Shown in pieces: positions 6,763-12,331 of a stretch of 16,543 nt of DNA. The translations under genes were made by a program, and so were the position numbers. The notes below the pieces were generated by a model that worked only from the letters and a program-made list of their open reading frames with translations, was not told the DNA's origin and did no database searches. The DNA lies in the NCBI GenBank assembly GCA_002779595.1, contig PEWF01000026.1, positions 412 through 16,954 on the forward strand. Reading direction: 5' to 3'. The first letter of the stretch is position 1, and the number at the start of each line of letters is the position of its first letter. This DNA comes from an archaeon CG07_land_8_20_14_0_80_38_8 (GTDB taxonomy: Archaea; Nanobdellota; Nanobdellia; Tiddalikarchaeales; Tiddalikarchaeaceae).

Positions 6763-7293
6763 TTATAATTTGATTATTTTCTGTATAAATTTTACTGTTT
6801 TCTCTCCTGCTATTGAAACGTCAGGGTTTGAAGTATTAACTTGGATATCTGAGCGTATTATTGGCGCATTCTCTGCTCTTTGCAGGCGCTTGCGGACTTC
6901 TTCATCACTTTCCCTGCTTCTCTCATTCAGCCTCTGCCTTAACACTTCAATCGGCGTGGTTAATTCAATAACGTAAGCACCCCGCCACTTGTTCAATGCT
7001 TCATTTAATGCTTCCCTGCTGATGTTAACAATGTAATTATCCCCATGGTTTAAGCCGTTCAATACTTCAAAAGGTATGCCGTAAAATTTGCCGTACGCTT
7101 CCCATGACAAAAAATAATCTTCATGCCTGAAATTTTCTTTCTTAACGCTGGTGTATTCTTCAGTGTTTGACGCAGGGCGCGTAATGCACCTCTTGACTTT
7201 TTTAAGATTCCCGCAATTATTCACTGCGTAATCCATGATAGCATCCTTGCCTGCACCGCTGTTGCCAAGAATTAAGAATAATTTTCCTGTCAT
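6763..7293 (-). CDS. phnN: PhnN-like ribose 1,5-bisphosphate kinase
   Basis: A 176-residue P-loop kinase of the guanylate-kinase-like fold. Residues 10-17 are the Walker A loop GNSGAGKD. The pattern CITRPAS (36-42), FLSWEAYGKFYGIP (61-74), YIVNISR (87-93), VIELTTP (108-114) and an arginine-rich lid RLNERSRESDEEVRKRLQRA (121-140) matches PhnN closely, especially the LSW-x-A-x-G-x-x-YG motif that replaces the GMP-binding residues of true guanylate kinase. PhnN phosphorylates ribose 1,5-bisphosphate to PRPP. In bacteria this belongs to phosphonate breakdown; in archaea ribose 1,5-bisphosphate arises from nucleoside monophosphate breakdown by AMP phosphorylase. The start overlaps the stop of the upstream metallophosphoesterase (ATGA), so the two are co-translated. 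No phosphonate genes are nearby. The family call is good; the substrate is inferred. Confidence 0.75.
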   Translation of the reverse strand: MTGKLFLILGNSGAGKDAIMDYAVNNCGNLKKVKRCITRPASNTEEYTSVKKENFRHEDYFLSWEAYGKFYGIPFEVLNGLNHGDNYIVNISREALNEALNKWRGAYVIELTTPIEVLRQRLNERSRESDEEVRKRLQRAENAPIIRSDIQVNTSNPDVSIAGEKTVKFIQKIIKL

Positions 7294-7889
7294 AAATCAA
7301 TTATTACCCCGTCGCTGCCAGTGTTAATAATCTTCGTCTTGCCTATATAATCCGTTAGCCCGAACTTTTCATGAATGTGCCCGCACAAAACTAGGTCAGG
7401 ATTGTAATTTTCTATTAATTTCCTCATTTCCCTGCTTCCGACATTCATCCATCCTAAATCGTCAAGTTTTGTCTCAAAAGGCGGCTCGTGCGCTAGGATT
7501 ATTGTCTTCTTCTTAGTGCTTTTAATCTTGTCAGTGATTCTTGCGAACAAGTCCTTATTGCTCAGCCCGAAAGGAGTGAAATCAGTCCCTCCGGCACCGA
7601 TTATTACAACATTGTCAAATTCTTTGTAATAAGAGTGAAGATTGTAAACCCCTTTTCCGTACTTTTTGCTTAAAAAATCAATATCAGTCGGGTCGTCATG
7701 GTTCCCGTGAACCATTAAAACTTCAATCCCTGCCTTTTTGAAAGGCTTAATCATACCTTCTGTGCTGCCCATTTCAATAATATCCCCTCCTAGCAGGACT
7801 AAGTCAACCTTTTCCTTAACTGCTTTCTTTGCCAATTTCTCGGCTTTTTTCTTGTTTGAATGCAAATCACTTGCTGCAAGAATCCTCAT
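7290..7889 (-). CDS. Calcineurin-like metallophosphoesterase
   Basis: A 199-residue phosphoesterase with the complete dinuclear metal motif set: DLH (Asp8, His10), GGD (34-36), GNHD (62-65), AHEPP (His134) and GHIHE (170-174). It resembles the archaeal YfcE/ICC-type group, which acts on phosphodiesters or phosphomonoesters; the substrate cannot be read from sequence. The frame extends upstream to 7949, but I start at the ATG at 7889 (MRILAASDLH). This puts the first catalytic Asp at residue 8, as is normal for the family, and a TATA-like box lies 29.5 bases upstream. The stop overlaps the start of the PhnN-like kinase by four bases, so the two form an operon and may act in the same sugar-phosphate or nucleotide pathway. 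Confidence 0.92.
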   Translation of the reverse strand: MRILAASDLHSNKKKAEKLAKKAVKEKVDLVLLGGDIIEMGSTEGMIKPFKKAGIEVLMVHGNHDDPTDIDFLSKKYGKGVYNLHSYYKEFDNVVIIGAGGTDFTPFGLSNKDLFARITDKIKSTKKKTIILAHEPPFETKLDDLGWMNVGSREMRKLIENYNPDLVLCGHIHEKFGLTDYIGKTKIINTGSDGVIIDL

Positions 7890-7914
7890 AACTAATATTA
7901 TTCGATTAATGCAC

Positions 7915-7922
7915 TTATAAAA
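7915..7922 (-). promoter_or_regulatory. TATA box of the phosphoesterase-kinase operon
   Basis: Reads TTTATAAG on the minus strand, centred 29.5 bases before the ATG at 7889, which supports that start over the longer frame. Confidence 0.6.
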
Positions 7923-7948
7923 ATTGCTGTCACTACCTATTAGTAACA

Positions 7949-7958
7949 TTTTTAAAAA
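7949..7958 (+). promoter_or_regulatory. TATA box of the orphan at 7981
   Basis: TTTTTAAAAA, centred 27.5 bases before the ATG at 7981. It excludes a TTG start at 7924, which lies upstream of it. Confidence 0.6.
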
Positions 7959-7980
7959 GATTTTTTTCTTAATTCTTGTT

Positions 7981-8442
7981 ATGCTGTCCCTTGAAAAAAT
8001 ATTAGTGAAAAGTTTTGAACATTCATTGTCTGAAAGTTTCCATAACTTAGTTTGCGATTTGCATCACGCGCAGACAAATGAATCTAATGAAATAAGAATA
8101 ATTAAAAACAGTTACTTGTGGGAAGAGTACGGCAACAATTATTATGAGAAAAGGCAGCACAGATTAAGGAACAGGACTGCCGGAAAAACGCCTTATGTTG
8201 ATTCAAAAGAGAAATGTCTGCAAGTATTATCCTCTGATTTTTCCAGCCTCGCATATAAATTGGAAGAATATTACAAGAAAAAAGAAAAACCCTTATGTAT
8301 GCTTCATGAAAAGAATAAAAGCCCTGATTATGTTGAAGTGATAAGGGCTTTGAAGGAAAAGAATAAGTTCGGCTTGCTGCTCGACTTCATGTATTACTGC
8401 TTTGCTGAAAAGTACAAGAAAGAGTATGTGGAGAATTTTTAA
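7981..8442 (+). CDS. Hypothetical orphan protein, helical
   Basis: A 153-residue charged, helical protein that I do not recognise. The region HNLVCDLHHAQTNE (21-34) has three histidines and a cysteine but no recognisable motif. A lysine-rich stretch (EEYYKKKEKP) lies at about 95-104, and the C-terminal third contains an amphipathic helix (FGLLLDFMYYCFAEKYKKEY). An in-frame extension to 7924 would add a hydrophobic N-terminus that looks like a signal peptide, but the TATA box at 7949-7958 lies inside that extension and points to 7981 as a leaderless start. The apparent signal peptide is therefore probably promoter sequence. The gene is divergent from the phosphoesterase operon and overlaps the next, convergent gene by four bases. 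Confidence 0.7.
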   Translation: MLSLEKILVKSFEHSLSESFHNLVCDLHHAQTNESNEIRIIKNSYLWEEYGNNYYEKRQHRLRNRTAGKTPYVDSKEKCLQVLSSDFSSLAYKLEEYYKKKEKPLCMLHEKNKSPDYVEVIRALKEKNKFGLLLDFMYYCFAEKYKKEYVENF

Positions 8443-8768
8443 TAAAAGACAAGGATGTTGGCATCTTCTTTTTCAAAATTTTTATTTGAATAATTTTCTT
8501 TTTTAATCTGCAAAATTTGAACGCCTGAATTGTCAAAATAATAATCTATTATTGCTGTAAAATTCAAATCCTTAACAGTGAATCTTCTGCTCGTTTCTTC
8601 ATTAAGGCATTCCGATAATCCTGATTCAAAAATGCGCATAACAGCATCATTGTATTTATCCTCTAAATTATCATCCCAATTCAGGTAAATAATCTTATCC
8701 CATTTAGTGCTTTCCAATAATTCGCACAAGTCAGCAGGACTTGAAGCCAAATCAAACTCTTTTATCAT
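8439..8768 (-). CDS. Small acidic hypothetical protein
   Basis: A 109-residue acidic protein that I do not recognise (MIKEFDLASSPADLCELLES at the start). It alternates charged helices with a hydrophobic strand-like part (FTAIIDYYFDNSGVQILQI, about 69-88) and has no membrane segment or metal motif. A TTG two codons upstream could extend it, but the ATG at 8768 lies 28.5 bases from the centre of TTTTAAAT at 8793-8800, the spacing seen for most genes here. The 3' end overlaps the convergent orphan at 7981-8442 by four bases. Confidence 0.65.
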   Translation of the reverse strand: MIKEFDLASSPADLCELLESTKWDKIIYLNWDDNLEDKYNDAVMRIFESGLSECLNEETSRRFTVKDLNFTAIIDYYFDNSGVQILQIKKENYSNKNFEKEDANILVFY

Positions 8769-8792
8769 GAACAATAATTAAAATAAACCTGC

Positions 8793-8800
8793 TTTTAAAT
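8793..8800 (-). promoter_or_regulatory. TATA box of the small acidic gene
   Basis: Reads ATTTAAAA on the minus strand, centred 28.5 bases before the ATG at 8768. Confidence 0.5.
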
Positions 8801-8854
8801 TTATGCAACCACTTATGAAAAAATTTAAATAGTATTTTAAATAATAATAATAAT

Positions 8855-8862
8855 ATTTATTA
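8855..8862 (+). promoter_or_regulatory. Possible TATA box of the 67-residue orphan
   Basis: ATTTATTA, centred 27.5 bases before the ATG at 8886. A stronger-looking TTTTAAAT lies further upstream (about 8836-8843), so the assignment is uncertain. Confidence 0.35.
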
Positions 8863-8885
8863 ACTAATAAAGATGATTGACGATA

Positions 8886-9089
8886 ATGATGGGAAATTTG
8901 AATGACGGAAGCTTGGATGATGTTGTAAGAAATCTTTTCGGAGGACGAAATAAGAGGATTGAGAATTACTGCTCTGACAAAGGACTGGACAACAAGAAAG
9001 TCAAGATAAGATATTATGATAACGGGAGCATTAAATTGCTTGCAAACAGGAAATATACCCGCCACATTCACAGAATAGTGCAATTATAA
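8886..9089 (+). CDS. Very small basic hypothetical protein
   Basis: A 67-residue basic protein starting at a tandem ATGATG. It contains a short helix-like SLDDVVRNLF and a strand-rich half (KVKIRYYDNGSIKLLANRKY), ending TRHIHRIVQL. No family is recognised; size and charge would fit a nucleic-acid-binding or regulatory peptide, but nothing shows this directly. The reverse strand is also open here, but it encodes an implausible chain with a run of five tyrosines from the AT-rich spacer, so I take the plus strand as coding. It ends four bases before the RNase J stop and converges on it. Confidence 0.5.
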   Translation: MMGNLNDGSLDDVVRNLFGGRNKRIENYCSDKGLDNKKVKIRYYDNGSIKLLANRKYTRHIHRIVQL

Positions 9090-9093
9090 AGAA

Positions 9094-10425
9094 TTATTCT
9101 ATTTTTATTCTCTGCCCGTCCTGCAGTAAGTGGGCTGTTTCGCCCAACTTGTAGCCCTCTTCAATGCTTAATTCTATTGCTTTTGCAAGCTTTGGCAGGG
9201 TGCCGTGGCTTGGAATGTAATGTTTTGGCCTTACCATTTTAATCAAGTCGCGGTGGTCTTCCCTTGCCGCGTGCCCGCTCACGTGAATGTCAAGGAATAA
9301 TCTTACTCCTTTTTCCCTTAATTGTTTTTCAACAGTGCTCCTGTTCGCCTGGCATATTGGAGTCGGAATTGTCTCGCTGCAGAAGATAACAATATCTCCT
9401 TTGTTGAATCTAATTTCTAACTCGTTCCTTGCCATTCTTGAAAGCATTGCATCAGGCTCTCCCTGATTCCCTGTCATTATCAGCAAATACTTGTCCCTGC
9501 CGTTCTTCTTAATTAAATTAAAGGCGTGCTCAATTTCGTCCTTGTAGGAAAGAATCCTGTTGCCCTTGAAATTAATGAGTTTTGCACGGGTGCTTGCTTC
9601 CAAATAATTTTTCAGGCTCCTGCCAAGAATTAAAGGAGTCCTGCCCATTTTTTTGGCAATTTCAACCATGTTGCTGATGCGCGCGCAGTGGCTCGCAAAA
9701 GTTGTCAATACTATTAATTTGTCCTCATGCTTCAGATTGAGAAGCAAATCCTTAAGCATTTCCTTCACTAATGACTCGCTGAAAGTTCTGCCGTAAACGT
9801 CTATCCTTGTCGAGTCACTGATTAATGCCTTAACTCCTTCATCGCCCAATTTCCTTAATCTTTTATAATCAGTTTTCTGCCCGAATGTTGGATTGTCGTC
9901 AAATTTCCAGTCATTCGTGTACATAATCACTCCTTCAGGAGTGTGCAAGGCTATCATCACTGTCTGAAGAGTTGAATGAGTTGCGTAGACGAATTCCACT
10001 TTCAAATTATTAGTAATTTTGTAAGTGCTCCCAGCGTTTAATTTAATTATCCTGTTTTTTAATCTTGCCTGCTGGTCTTTCTCCTGATTCCTGATTACTT
10101 CAATAGTGAAAGGTGTTGCAATAATTGGAGTGTCAGGATAATTCTTTGCCATTTTAGTAATGCCCCCTATGTGGTCCAAATGGCCGTGCGTGCAGACAAT
10201 TGCTTTCACGTACCTGCCCCATTCCTTTCTCATTAAGTTATCATTGGGAAGCGCTTCTATTTCCATTAATCTCTTGCTGTTTAATTTCCACGCTTCGCCT
10301 TCATAACTTATTACTTTTTCAACATCAACGCCCAAATCAAAAATTATAACTTCATCTTTGTACTTGACTGCGGTCATATTCTTTCCGATTTCTGAATAGC
10401 CACCGATTGCCCAAATTTCTATCAC
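9094..10425 (-). CDS. rnj: Archaeal RNase J (MBL/beta-CASP ribonuclease)
   Basis: A 443-residue metallo-beta-lactamase/beta-CASP nuclease. The N-terminal MIEIWAIGGYSEIGKNM is the usual archaeal RNase J opening. The metal site has THGHLDH (79-85), ATHST (149-153, His150) and TNDWKFD (170-176). The beta-CASP part has TTFASHCARI (241-250), TGNQGEP (318-324), HVSGHA (381-386) and PSHG (405-408). The family degrades RNA 5' to 3' and prefers 5'-monophosphate ends, so it is a likely main mRNA decay enzyme here. Length is normal for archaeal members (about 450), without the C-terminal extension of bacterial RNase J. The start is a GTG at 10425, with a TATA-like box 29.5 bases upstream. It diverges from the amidotransferase gene across a palindromic site. 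Confidence 0.95.
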   Translation of the reverse strand: MIEIWAIGGYSEIGKNMTAVKYKDEVIIFDLGVDVEKVISYEGEAWKLNSKRLMEIEALPNDNLMRKEWGRYVKAIVCTHGHLDHIGGITKMAKNYPDTPIIATPFTIEVIRNQEKDQQARLKNRIIKLNAGSTYKITNNLKVEFVYATHSTLQTVMIALHTPEGVIMYTNDWKFDDNPTFGQKTDYKRLRKLGDEGVKALISDSTRIDVYGRTFSESLVKEMLKDLLLNLKHEDKLIVLTTFASHCARISNMVEIAKKMGRTPLILGRSLKNYLEASTRAKLINFKGNRILSYKDEIEHAFNLIKKNGRDKYLLIMTGNQGEPDAMLSRMARNELEIRFNKGDIVIFCSETIPTPICQANRSTVEKQLREKGVRLFLDIHVSGHAAREDHRDLIKMVRPKHYIPSHGTLPKLAKAIELSIEEGYKLGETAHLLQDGQRIKIE

Positions 10426-10450
10426 AATAATAATGATTCAGCAAAAGTGT

Positions 10451-10458
10451 ATTTATAA
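10451..10458 (-). promoter_or_regulatory. TATA box of the RNase J gene
   Basis: Reads TTATAAAT on the minus strand, centred 29.5 bases before the GTG at 10425, so a leaderless transcript is expected. Confidence 0.6.
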
Positions 10459-10470
10459 TTTTTGTGTTTT

Positions 10471-10494
10471 TGTAATCGTTGTTTAACGATTACA
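10471..10494. promoter_or_regulatory. Perfect 10+10 bp palindrome between divergent promoters
   Basis: The arms TGTAATCGTT (10471-10480) and AACGATTACA (10485-10494) are exact inverted copies around GTTT. The site lies between the RNase J TATA box (10451-10458) and the amidotransferase TATA box (10494-10501), touching the latter. Size and symmetry fit the operator of a dimeric helix-turn-helix regulator; as RNA it would form a hairpin, but it lies outside both predicted transcripts. No terminator T-run follows. Confidence 0.6.
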
Positions 10495-10501
10495 TTTAAA
10501 T
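10494..10501 (+). promoter_or_regulatory. TATA box of the amidotransferase gene
   Basis: ATTTAAAT, sharing its first base with the palindrome. Its centre is 49.5 bases before the ATG at 10547, predicting a leader of about 22 nt with a GGGGA motif (10533-10537), nine bases before the start. That makes this one of the few leadered genes. Confidence 0.5.
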
Positions 10502-10546
10502 ACTCTTAATTATTATGTAATTATTTACCTTCGGGGACGGTTCGGC

Positions 10547-11098
10547 ATGATTTTAGTGGTTAATAACGGGTCTAGATATATGAGGACACTTCTTGTCAGA
10601 CTGCGCGAGTTCAGAATAAAATTCCGCGTAAGCGATTTTTACAATACTCTTCCAAAATTTTCAAGATATAACGGGATAATATTGTCAGGAGGGAGCACTT
10701 TTCTTGATGAACGGTTCGAATTCATAAAAGGAATAATAAAAAAAACTAATATTCCAGTGTTGGGCATTTGTTTGGGCAATGAATACATTGCCAAAGCTTT
10801 CGGCGGAAAAATAATCCATGACGTGCCTGAAGATGAGGGCTTTTATGACATCAGCGTTTTAAAACCCAACAAATTAACAGGTGACATGAAAATTTTAAGA
10901 GGCATGGACTGCCACAACCATAAAGTAATAGAATTGCCTGACTGTTTTGAAAAATTAGGAGCAAGTTTGTACTCAAAATATGACATTATAAAGCACAAGG
11001 ATAAGGAAATTTACGGAGTGCAGTTCCATCCTGAAAACAATGAAACTGGCAGGAAAATTATGGAAAATTTCCTGAAAAACATATGCAAAGAGACATAA
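10547..11098 (+). CDS. Class I glutamine amidotransferase, GMP synthase glutaminase-like
   Basis: A 183-residue class I amidotransferase. The nucleophile elbow is GICLGNEYIA with Cys75, and the other triad members His161 and Glu163 are in GVQFHPE (157-163). GIILSGGS (43-50) is the oxyanion-side loop. The GMDCHNHKVIELPDCF segment (119-134) aligns with the W-x-SH-x-D-x-V-x-x-LP region of the archaeal separate glutaminase subunit of GMP synthase (GuaAa), which passes ammonia to a synthetase partner. Length matches GuaAa (about 185-190). Differences from the usual family are CLGNE in place of CLGHQ, and CHNH in place of W-x-SH. No ATP-pyrophosphatase subunit is adjacent, so the partner and substrate are unproven. 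It has its own promoter and converges on the next orphan, with three bases between their ends. Confidence 0.82.
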   Translation: MILVVNNGSRYMRTLLVRLREFRIKFRVSDFYNTLPKFSRYNGIILSGGSTFLDERFEFIKGIIKKTNIPVLGICLGNEYIAKAFGGKIIHDVPEDEGFYDISVLKPNKLTGDMKILRGMDCHNHKVIELPDCFEKLGASLYSKYDIIKHKDKEIYGVQFHPENNETGRKIMENFLKNICKET

Positions 11099-11101
11099 AA
11101 A

Positions 11102-11965
11102 TTATTTGATTTCCAAAAAAAGCCATTCTTTTTGAATAAAATCATAATTCTTTTTCATTGAATAAATTTTCTCAATCAATTCATCCTTTTTGCTAAGGCA
11201 GTCATCGCATGCTTTGCTGTGCAAGCCGAAAACACTGATAGTGTAATTTTTTTTCTCAATTAATTTTACAGGGGAAAGTTTATTTTCAATCTTTTCGATA
11301 ATTTCCTTAAGAGGTGCAATATTTTCAGAATTAATATTCTTGTTATGCCATTCATCGCTTATTTTATTTTTGTAATCTTCCACTAATTCTTTTTTTACTT
11401 TTATTTTATAATCTTTTAACAATATGACTGGTTCGTCATGGACTATTTTTACATAGTGGCGGTTCGTGTAGCCATGGTCAAGAGCATCCCCCTCGCACGA
11501 TTCAAGAATTAAACTAATAGATGCGCCGTGCCTGACTTCCTCGCTTTTGCAGAAATCGCATCCAAGAACAGCAGATTCCGGGTTCATGAAGTACATTTTG
11601 AAGCCGTACTTTACTAATTCATTCTTTAATTTCTTGGCTTCGCTTAAATTAATCTCATCCTTATCCAAGAATTCCAACAAATCATTCATGTCTTTTGCAG
11701 CTTTGGAGAATTTCTCGTCATCCTTTTTATATTCCGCAAACCATTCAATATTGTCTTTTTTAATCCTGCTTACAGAGCACAAGTATCCCCCTGCCTGCTC
11801 TTCAATGCTGCCTGTTGAATTTTTCCTTTTATACCACATCGGGTAAACTTCGTTTATGTGCCTTCTGAATTCCTGCTCTTTTTGCAGCACGTTTCGTTCA
11901 TAAGTTAATTCTGCAATATTATCTTCCAGTATTTTCAGCTTTTCTTCCAGATTGTTGAAATCCAT
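11102..11965 (-). CDS. Hypothetical protein with two Cys-x2-Cys pairs
   Basis: A 287-residue protein that I do not recognise. Residues about 4-34 form a short N-terminal coiled coil (LEEKLKILEDNIAEL). The middle has GCDFCKSEEVRHG (135-147) and a further Cys157. The C-terminal part contains GLHSKACDDCLSKKDE (247-262). The pairs C136/C139 and C253/C256 lie over 110 residues apart and could form one zinc site in the folded protein. A charged helical linker (about 185-235) separates them. There is no signal peptide or membrane segment. The start at 11965 lies 31.5 bases from a TATA-like box. It diverges from the 5S rRNA gene, with inverted-repeat element 2 between the two promoters. Confidence 0.75.
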   Translation of the reverse strand: MDFNNLEEKLKILEDNIAELTYERNVLQKEQEFRRHINEVYPMWYKRKNSTGSIEEQAGGYLCSVSRIKKDNIEWFAEYKKDDEKFSKAAKDMNDLLEFLDKDEINLSEAKKLKNELVKYGFKMYFMNPESAVLGCDFCKSEEVRHGASISLILESCEGDALDHGYTNRHYVKIVHDEPVILLKDYKIKVKKELVEDYKNKISDEWHNKNINSENIAPLKEIIEKIENKLSPVKLIEKKNYTISVFGLHSKACDDCLSKKDELIEKIYSMKKNYDFIQKEWLFLEIK

Positions 11966-11992
11966 TGCAATTAAATTGGAAAATGGCTGATT

Positions 11993-12000
11993 ATTTAAAC
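11993..12000 (-). promoter_or_regulatory. TATA box of the Cys-pair orphan
   Basis: Reads GTTTAAAT on the minus strand, centred 31.5 bases before the ATG at 11965. It lies 16 bases from inverted-repeat element 2. Confidence 0.5.
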
Positions 12001-12015
12001 ATTTCCCAAAAATCA

Positions 12016-12103
12016 GGCTTTGTGCAATAAGTAACTAAAATTAATGACTCAATATGTAAATAAAATACTTTTAACACATAATCATTACTTTTTACACAAA
12101 GCC
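12016..12103. repeat. Inverted-repeat element 2, upstream of 5S rRNA
   Basis: The left arm GGCTTTGTGCAATAAGTAA (12016-12034) and the right arm TTACTTTTTACACAAAGCC (12085-12103) are inverted copies matching at 17 of 19 positions, 50 bases apart. The left arm also matches the left arm of element 1 (GGCTTTGCACAATAAATAA, 5929-5947) at 16 of 19 positions. The right end lies 16 bases before the 5S TATA box, so the GGCTTTG end faces the promoter, as in element 1. No coding sequence is inside apart from a 21-codon chance frame. Confidence 0.72.
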
Positions 12104-12118
12104 CCCTAAATCAGTAAG

Positions 12119-12126
12119 TTTTAAAA
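12119..12126 (+). promoter_or_regulatory. TATA box of the 5S rRNA gene
   Basis: TTTTAAAA, centred 28.5 bases before the 5' end of the 5S gene at 12151. Because an rRNA 5' end marks transcription directly, it calibrates the TATA-to-start spacing used for the protein genes. Confidence 0.65.
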
Positions 12127-12150
12127 ATGGAAAAATCACTATTATTTCCT

Positions 12151-12266
12151 GTTAGCGGCCATAGAAGTAAGGGAAACACCTGTTCCCATTTCGAACACAG
12201 AAGTTAAGCCTTATTTCGTTGTCACAAAGTACTCCGGAATACGGGGGAAAGTGATAAGTCGCTAAC
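12151..12266 (+). rRNA. rrf: 5S ribosomal RNA
   Basis: The ends GTTAGCG (12151-12157) and CGCTAAC (12260-12266) pair as helix I. The conserved loop B-loop C core is present (CCCATTTCGAACACAGAAGT, starting at 12195), with CTGTTC pairing to GAACACAG as helix III. GTAAGG with CCTTAT forms helix II, GTCAC with GTGAT closes helix V, and CTCCG/CGGGG forms helix IV. Length is about 116 nt, slightly short for archaea (about 120-126). The gene stands alone: no 16S or 23S rRNA lies within the window. It has its own TATA box and is followed by T-runs. Confidence 0.96.
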
Positions 12267-12290
12267 TTTTTCATTCTCATTCTTTTTTTT
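12267..12290 (+). terminator. T-rich terminator of the 5S gene
   Basis: Runs of five T (12267-12271) and eight T (12283-12290) follow immediately after the 5S 3' end. Archaeal RNA polymerase terminates at such T-tracts. The TATA box of the next gene starts seven bases later. Confidence 0.55.
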
Positions 12291-12296
12291 GGAAAG

Positions 12297-12304
12297 TTTT
12301 AAAA
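12297..12304 (+). promoter_or_regulatory. TATA box of the GTPase-DUF2073 operon
   Basis: TTTTAAAA, centred 31.5 bases before the ATG at 12332. It argues against the GTG at 12311, which would lie upstream of the transcript. Confidence 0.55.
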
Positions 12305-12331
12305 TCAGCAGTGTTTTATTTTTTATTACTA

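Noticed and set aside
7924..7980. Apparent signal peptide at the N-terminus of the orphan ending at 8442
   Set aside because: The segment is read from TTG and contains the TATA box and T-rich promoter DNA, so the hydrophobic residues are an artefact of a start placed too far upstream.
8873..8905. Ten-codon upstream reading frame before the small basic orphan
   Set aside because: It would overlap the start at 8886 out of frame and looks like chance in a short AT-rich leader.
8778..9083. Minus-strand frame of 101 codons opposite the 67-residue orphan
   Set aside because: The translation includes a run of five tyrosines from AT-rich spacer and has no conserved character. The plus-strand frame is hydrophilic and more protein-like.
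10526..10546. UUCG-type hairpins in the GC-rich leader of the amidotransferase
   Set aside because: Two TTCG sequences occur, but flanking bases give at most two or three pairs, too few for a stable hairpin or riboswitch. The GGGGA is better explained as a ribosome binding site.
12044..12109. A 21-codon reading frame inside inverted-repeat element 2
   Set aside because: It follows repeat structure rather than coding bias, has no promoter at the right distance and no ribosome binding site.
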